In this document: positions 60,574-64,000 of the stretch, one piece after another
How positions within the stretch are numbered: the stretch's first letter is position 1
How the letters are laid out: the number at the start of each line of letters is the position of its first letter
Assembly: GCA_039030075.1 (NCBI GenBank)
Contig: JBCCEW010000009.1
Location: 154,625 to 218,624 of the forward strand
Source of the DNA: Myxococcota bacterium
GTDB lineage: Bacteria; Myxococcota_A; UBA9160; SMWR01
Direction: 5' to 3'
DNA length: 64,000 bases
Program-made: the position numbers and the translations under genes
Notes under the pieces: model-generated
Seen by the model: only the letters and a program-made list of their open reading frames with translations
Databases searched by the model: none
What the model was told of the DNA's origin: nothing

Positions 60574-61334
60574 GAGCGGAGCTCGGGGACGTCGCGCACC
60601 GCCCCGGCGACGTAGAGGGCGTCGCCGGTGACATAGGACGCCTCGTCGGACGCCAGGTAGAGGATCGCCTCGACGGCCTCCTGGGTGCGGCCCAGGCGGC
60701 GGTGCGGCGAGAGCTTCGCGCGGTCTTCGCGGCCCTCGTCGGAGAGGACGTCGGTGACCCCGGTTTCGAGGAAACCCGGGACCACCGCGTTGCACGCGAT
60801 GTTGCGGCGCCCGTACTCCTTGGCGACCGCGCGAGTGAAGGAGAGCAACGCCGACTTCGACGTGGCGTAACTCGCGAGTCCGGCGGCACCGCCGGCGACG
60901 ATCGAACTGACGTTGACGATCCGACCGCCTTCGCCGCCGACCAGGAATTCTTCGACGGCCCGCCGGGTGGTGAGGAAGGCGCTGCGCAGGTTGGTGTCCA
61001 GTACTTCCTGCCAGTCCTCGATCGAGGTCGAGATCAAGAGCTCGTTCTTCAGGATCCCGGCGTTGTTCACCAGCGCGTGGAGCGTCTCGAGCTTCTCGGC
61101 GGCGAAGTCGAAGAGCGTCTCGACGTCTTCTTCCTTGCGCACGTCGGCTGGGACGAACCAGACCGCGTCGCCCCGGTCGCGCGCCTTCGCCGCGTCCAGC
61201 ACTTCCGCCGCGGCGTCCTCGGAGCCCGGCCGACCGCAGAACACGACCTTCGCCCCGCGCTCGAGTGCTTCGAGGACGGTCGCGCGTCCCAGGCCCCGCG
61301 TTCCGCCCGTGATGACGAACCCGCGATCGATCAA
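60570..61334 (-). CDS. FabG-like 3-oxoacyl-ACP reductase (SDR)
   Basis: About 254 residues. TGGTRGLG, VNNAGIL, catalytic Ser in NVSSIVAGG and YATSK are present, and PGFLETGVTD is typical of FabG-type SDRs. The start is ambiguous: no ATG exists near the Rossmann start; TTG 61334 gives eight residues before TGG, TTG 61352 is the alternative. It is in one operon with the ACP, KS and AT genes (30-bp gap to the AT gene) and should reduce the 3-ketoacyl-ACP product. Confidence 0.85.
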   Translation of the reverse strand: MIDRGFVITGGTRGLGRATVLEALERGAKVVFCGRPGSEDAAAEVLDAAKARDRGDAVWFVPADVRKEEDVETLFDFAAEKLETLHALVNNAGILKNELLISTSIEDWQEVLDTNLRSAFLTTRRAVEEFLVGGEGGRIVNVSSIVAGGAAGLASYATSKSALLSFTRAVAKEYGRRNIACNAVVPGFLETGVTDVLSDEGREDRAKLSPHRRLGRTQEAVEAILYLASDEASYVTGDALYVAGAVRDVPELRS

Positions 61335-61363
61335 TGATCCCCGCTCGGACAAGGCGCCGAGCC

Positions 61364-62281
61364 TCAGGCGGCGGCCGTCGGCGACGCGACCTCGTCGAAG
61401 GTCTCGCCGCGGGCCTCGCGGAGAATGCGTCGCGCGAATCCGAGCAGCTGCTTCCCCGGTCCACACTGGATCGCGCGATCGACGTCGCCTCGTTCAGCCA
61501 ACCAGCAGAGGCTCTCTTCGAACAGGACGGGCGCCGTGACCTGTTCGAGGAGCGCGTCGCGCACGGCGTCCGCGCTCTCGAGGGGCCGCGCGCTCACGTT
61601 GTCGATGACCGGCAGTTCCGGGGCGCGAAACGGGACGGCCTCGAGGCAGCGGCGGAAGTCGTCGCGGATCGGGGCCAGCAAGGAGCAATGGAAGGGTGCC
61701 GACACTTCGAGGGGCACGACCCCCGCGCCTTCCTCTTCGAGGGCGTCGGCCGCGGCTTCGACGGCGGCGGGAGTTCCCGAGATCGCGGTCTGTCCCTCGG
61801 TGTTGTGGCAGGCGATCTCGACGATGCCGTGCGTGGCGGCCGTCTGGCACGCGTTGACCACTTCGTCGCGGTCCACGCCGACGATCGCGAACATCGCCCC
61901 TTCTCCCTCGGGCACGGCCGCCTGCATCAGTCGGCCGCGCTCGGACACCAGCCGCAGGCCATCGGCGAAGTCGAGCGCGCCGGCGATGACCAGGGCCCCG
62001 TACTGACCGAGACTGTGACCCATCGCGTAGTCCGGAGTGATTCCCCGCGCGATCAGCTCGCGTGCGTGAGCCACGGTGATCGTGAGGAGCGCGGGCTGGG
62101 CCACCTCGGTGCGCCGCAGCGCGTCGGCCGGACCCTTGGACATGCGCTCGAGCAGGGGGAAGTCGACGGCAGCACCCGCCTCTTCGAACACGGCGCGTGC
62201 GACGGCGGAACTCTCGCGCAGCTCGTCGCCCATGCCGGGCGTCTGGGAGCCCTGGCCGCCGAAGAGGAAGACCGTACTCAC
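61364..62281 (-). CDS. ACP S-malonyltransferase (FabD-like acyltransferase)
   Basis: 305 residues. FLFGGQGSQTPGMGDEL opens the protein, the active Ser is in MGHSLGQYGALV, and SAPFHCSLLAPI contains the catalytic His. This is the discrete malonyl-CoA:ACP transacylase fold, full length. The GTG start overlaps the stop of the ketosynthase gene (GTGA), so synthesis is coupled. It loads the adjacent ACP with malonyl or a related extender. Confidence 0.92.
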   Translation of the reverse strand: MSTVFLFGGQGSQTPGMGDELRESSAVARAVFEEAGAAVDFPLLERMSKGPADALRRTEVAQPALLTITVAHARELIARGITPDYAMGHSLGQYGALVIAGALDFADGLRLVSERGRLMQAAVPEGEGAMFAIVGVDRDEVVNACQTAATHGIVEIACHNTEGQTAISGTPAAVEAAADALEEEGAGVVPLEVSAPFHCSLLAPIRDDFRRCLEAVPFRAPELPVIDNVSARPLESADAVRDALLEQVTAPVLFEESLCWLAERGDVDRAIQCGPGKQLLGFARRILREARGETFDEVASPTAAA

Positions 62282-63579
62282 GGCTTGCGGCCCACCACGA
62301 CGCAGGAGTTCAGCCCGCCGAAGCCGAAGGCATTCGAGATGGCGATGTCGAAGCGGTGGTCGCGGGCTTCGTTGGCCACGAAGTCGAGGTCGAGCTCCGG
62401 GTCCTGCTCTTCGAGGTTGATGGTGGGGTGCAGATAGTCCTCGTTCATCTGCAGCACCAACGCGACCAGCTCGGCGAGACTCGCCGCCGTGAGGCAATGG
62501 CCGAGCATCGACTTCGTGGCGTTCACCGGGATCTGCTTCGCGCGGGCTCCCAGCACTTCCTGGATCGCCATCACCTCCATCGCGTCGCCGAGCGGCGTCG
62601 AGGTGGCGTGGGCGTTCACGTAGTCGATCTGATCCGGGTCGACGCCGGCATCCTGGAGCGCGAGTTGCATCACGCGGACCTGACCGAGCTGGCTCGGCTT
62701 CGGCAGCCGCGACGCGTCCGAGGCCGACGCTGCGCCGAGCAGCTCGCCCCAGATATGGGCACCCCGCGCACGTGCGCTCTCGTAACTCTCGAGGATGACG
62801 ACGGCCGAGCCCTCGCTGGGCACGAAACCCTCGCGGCGCACGTCGAAGGGTCGGCTGGCACGCTCGGGTTCGTCGTTGAACGACTTGAAGGACAGCGCCT
62901 CGATCTGGGTCCAGCCCTGCAGCGTAATCGGGTCGCAGTCCGAAGCTCCCCCCGACACCGCGACCGCCTCGACGGCGCCGGAGCGCACGAGCTGCAGGCC
63001 GGAGAGCAGGGCCAGGTTTCCGCTCGCGCAGGCGCCACCGACGGTGTAGCTCGGACCCTGGAGGTTCAGGAGCTCCGAGGTCACCGACAGCACGTCGGTG
63101 TCGAGGCAGAGCACGCCGAAGAGCGGGTCGAGGAACTCGGGCTCGTCCTCGAAGACCTCGACGTTGTCGCGGTAGTACTTGACGGTCAGGTTGTGACCGC
63201 CCATCACGTGGCCGAAGCGCTCGGGTGCGATGCCTTCGCCGGGTTCCCGATCGGGAAGGAGGCCCGCGTCCATGGCCGCCTGCAAGGCGGCCATGGACGT
63301 GATGCGTCCGGACAGCGGAGTGGCGCGCAGCAGTTTCTGCGCGCGCTTCTGAAGGTCCTCGGGAATCGGCGCGACGTTCTGCGAATAGGACGCGAGGTGA
63401 TCCTGCACGTCGAAGTCGCCCATGTCTCCGCCGATCTTCGAGTAGATGCGGCGGTCCATGTCCTTCCAGTGGGTGATGCCCGAGCGTCCGGCCTTCAGGC
63501 TCGCCGAGTACTCGGTCAAGCTCTGGCCGAGCACGGTGACGACACCCATGCCGGTGATGACGACGCGTCGGTCGTTCAC
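62278..63579 (-). CDS. Beta-ketoacyl-ACP synthase (KAS II / FabF-like)
   Basis: 433 residues. Catalytic triad: Cys in VGGACASGNLAL, His in NAHATSTPLGD and His in TKSMLGHCLTAAS. FNDEPERASRPFDVRREGFVPSEGSAVVILES is as in KAS II and in polyketide-type discrete KS. The order ACP-KS-AT with a GGHN motif near residue 128 resembles the discrete KS of trans-acting HMG-CoA-synthase (beta-branching) cassettes, where the Cys is usually Ser; here Cys is intact, so it should condense. Start GTG 63579 has GGAGGG upstream, 21 bp after the ACP gene. Confidence 0.9.
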   Translation of the reverse strand: MNDRRVVITGMGVVTVLGQSLTEYSASLKAGRSGITHWKDMDRRIYSKIGGDMGDFDVQDHLASYSQNVAPIPEDLQKRAQKLLRATPLSGRITSMAALQAAMDAGLLPDREPGEGIAPERFGHVMGGHNLTVKYYRDNVEVFEDEPEFLDPLFGVLCLDTDVLSVTSELLNLQGPSYTVGGACASGNLALLSGLQLVRSGAVEAVAVSGGASDCDPITLQGWTQIEALSFKSFNDEPERASRPFDVRREGFVPSEGSAVVILESYESARARGAHIWGELLGAASASDASRLPKPSQLGQVRVMQLALQDAGVDPDQIDYVNAHATSTPLGDAMEVMAIQEVLGARAKQIPVNATKSMLGHCLTAASLAELVALVLQMNEDYLHPTINLEEQDPELDLDFVANEARDHRFDIAISNAFGFGGLNSCVVVGRKP

Positions 63580-63599
63580 GAGGGCCCTCCGGCCGCGGC

Positions 63600-63845
63600 C
63601 TAGCTGGCCTGGGCCTTCTCGAAGAGGTCGAGCAGGTCGCCGAGGTTCTCTGCCGTCGAAAGCTCGGTGCGCGGGACCTTGATGCGGGTCTCCTTCATCG
63701 AGCGGGAAACCACTTCGACGATCTCGAGGGAGTCGGCGCCGTAGTCGGCCATGCTGTCGCTCTCGACGATGTCGCGGTTGTCGGCGCCATCGATGACCAG
63801 GCGGATCGAGGACTTGATCACTTCGAAGATCTCTTCACGGTTCAC
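63600..63845 (-). CDS. Acyl carrier protein
   Basis: 81 residues, acidic. The phosphopantetheine Ser is in DYGADSLEIVEVV, flanked by the conserved helix II pattern. MKETRIKVPRTELSTAENLGDLLDLF at the C-terminus resembles ACPs of discrete polyketide or beta-branching sets as much as FAS AcpP. GTG start 63845 with GGAGGAAA upstream. It is the first gene of the leftward operon ACP-KS-AT-SDR-acyltransferase. Confidence 0.88.
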   Translation of the reverse strand: MNREEIFEVIKSSIRLVIDGADNRDIVESDSMADYGADSLEIVEVVSRSMKETRIKVPRTELSTAENLGDLLDLFEKAQAS

Positions 63846-64000
63846 GGGTCGGTTTCCTCCGATGATGGTGTGCGCCTGCAGAGCAGGACGTAGGGTGGTC
63901 AAGGCCGCGAAGCGGTTTCGCGGTCTTCCGGCGCCCCGCGGGGGCGGCGCCCGGGGCGGGGGGTGGTCACACACACCCACCCACACACACCAACACCCAC
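63846..64000. other. Region upstream of the ACP gene, low-complexity end
   Basis: No gene is seen. A GC-rich run (63929-63963) is followed by CA/CCA-rich low-complexity sequence to the end, unlike the rest of the window. It may be a contig-end artefact. Promoter elements for the ACP operon should lie between 63846 and 63930. Confidence 0.5.

Overview
The window is uniformly GC-rich DNA of free-living bacterial type. Its genes are rich in acyl-CoA metabolism, non-heme iron dioxygenases, c-di-GMP enzymes, MMPL transporters and TonB/OmpA envelope proteins, and two of them decode UGA as selenocysteine. This mix suggests an environmental deltaproteobacterial-type lineage (Myxococcota, Desulfobacterota or Binatota-like), but no rRNA or phylogenetic marker is present, so that is inference. 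I found no tRNA, rRNA, CRISPR array, phage or IS transposase, and no gene-free stretch longer than about 300 bp. The last ~35 bases are low-complexity and may be an assembly edge.

Layout. 1-7.5 kb: a truncated DUF6607-type lipoprotein, an MMPL/RND exporter fused to a cyclic-nucleotide-binding domain, a GreA/B-like protein, a GGDEF-EAL protein coupled to a protein of unknown function, and a SnoaL-like protein. 7.5-10 kb: a selenocysteine glutathione peroxidase, an SDR, a palindromic repeat and a haloalkane dehalogenase with a TetR-type operator. 10.3-19.4 kb: a surface-glycan cluster (GT2, two methyltransferases, WbqC, WecE, NeuD, a polytopic membrane protein and two PhyH-type oxygenases). 19.6-22 kb: a diguanylate cyclase and a DUF1702 protein. 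22.1-25.3 kb: a split B12-dependent acyl-CoA mutase with its MeaB GTPase. 25.3-33.6 kb: a TauD-type dioxygenase, acyl-CoA ligase, enoyl-CoA hydratase, SnoaL-like protein, a second selenoprotein (AhpD/CMD type, CxxU), PhzF, NagZ and a small lipoprotein. 33.7-38.8 kb: YegP and an envelope-stress module (ECF sigma factor, MscS, small partner, TM-helix channel protein, LEA-like lipoprotein, VWA-OmpA). 39-48.9 kb: SGNH hydrolase, nitroreductase-like protein, DapB-like reductase, DUF547 lipoprotein, repeat copy 2, hybrid histidine kinase, MBL/TetR operon and a second MBL protein. 48.9-58.8 kb: REC-GGDEF-EAL, fused indolepyruvate:ferredoxin oxidoreductase, double CoA-transferase and a penicillin-binding protein with a TonB-like tail. 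59-63.8 kb: DUF937, then a leftward ACP-KS-AT-SDR-acyltransferase lipid operon.

Most notable results. (1) Two in-frame UGA selenoproteins, one with a SECIS apical loop matching that of E. coli fdhF as I recall it. (2) Three copies of GTGAC-N15-CGCATT in front of mscS, the ECF sigma gene and the LEA-like lipoprotein gene, which look like the sigma factor's own regulon. (3) Two 162-bp, ~93% identical palindromic intergenic elements that abut gene stop codons. (4) A hairpin covering the ribosome binding site of the selenoperoxidase gene. (5) An acyl-CoA mutase that lacks the usual catalytic His and the substrate-carboxylate Arg.
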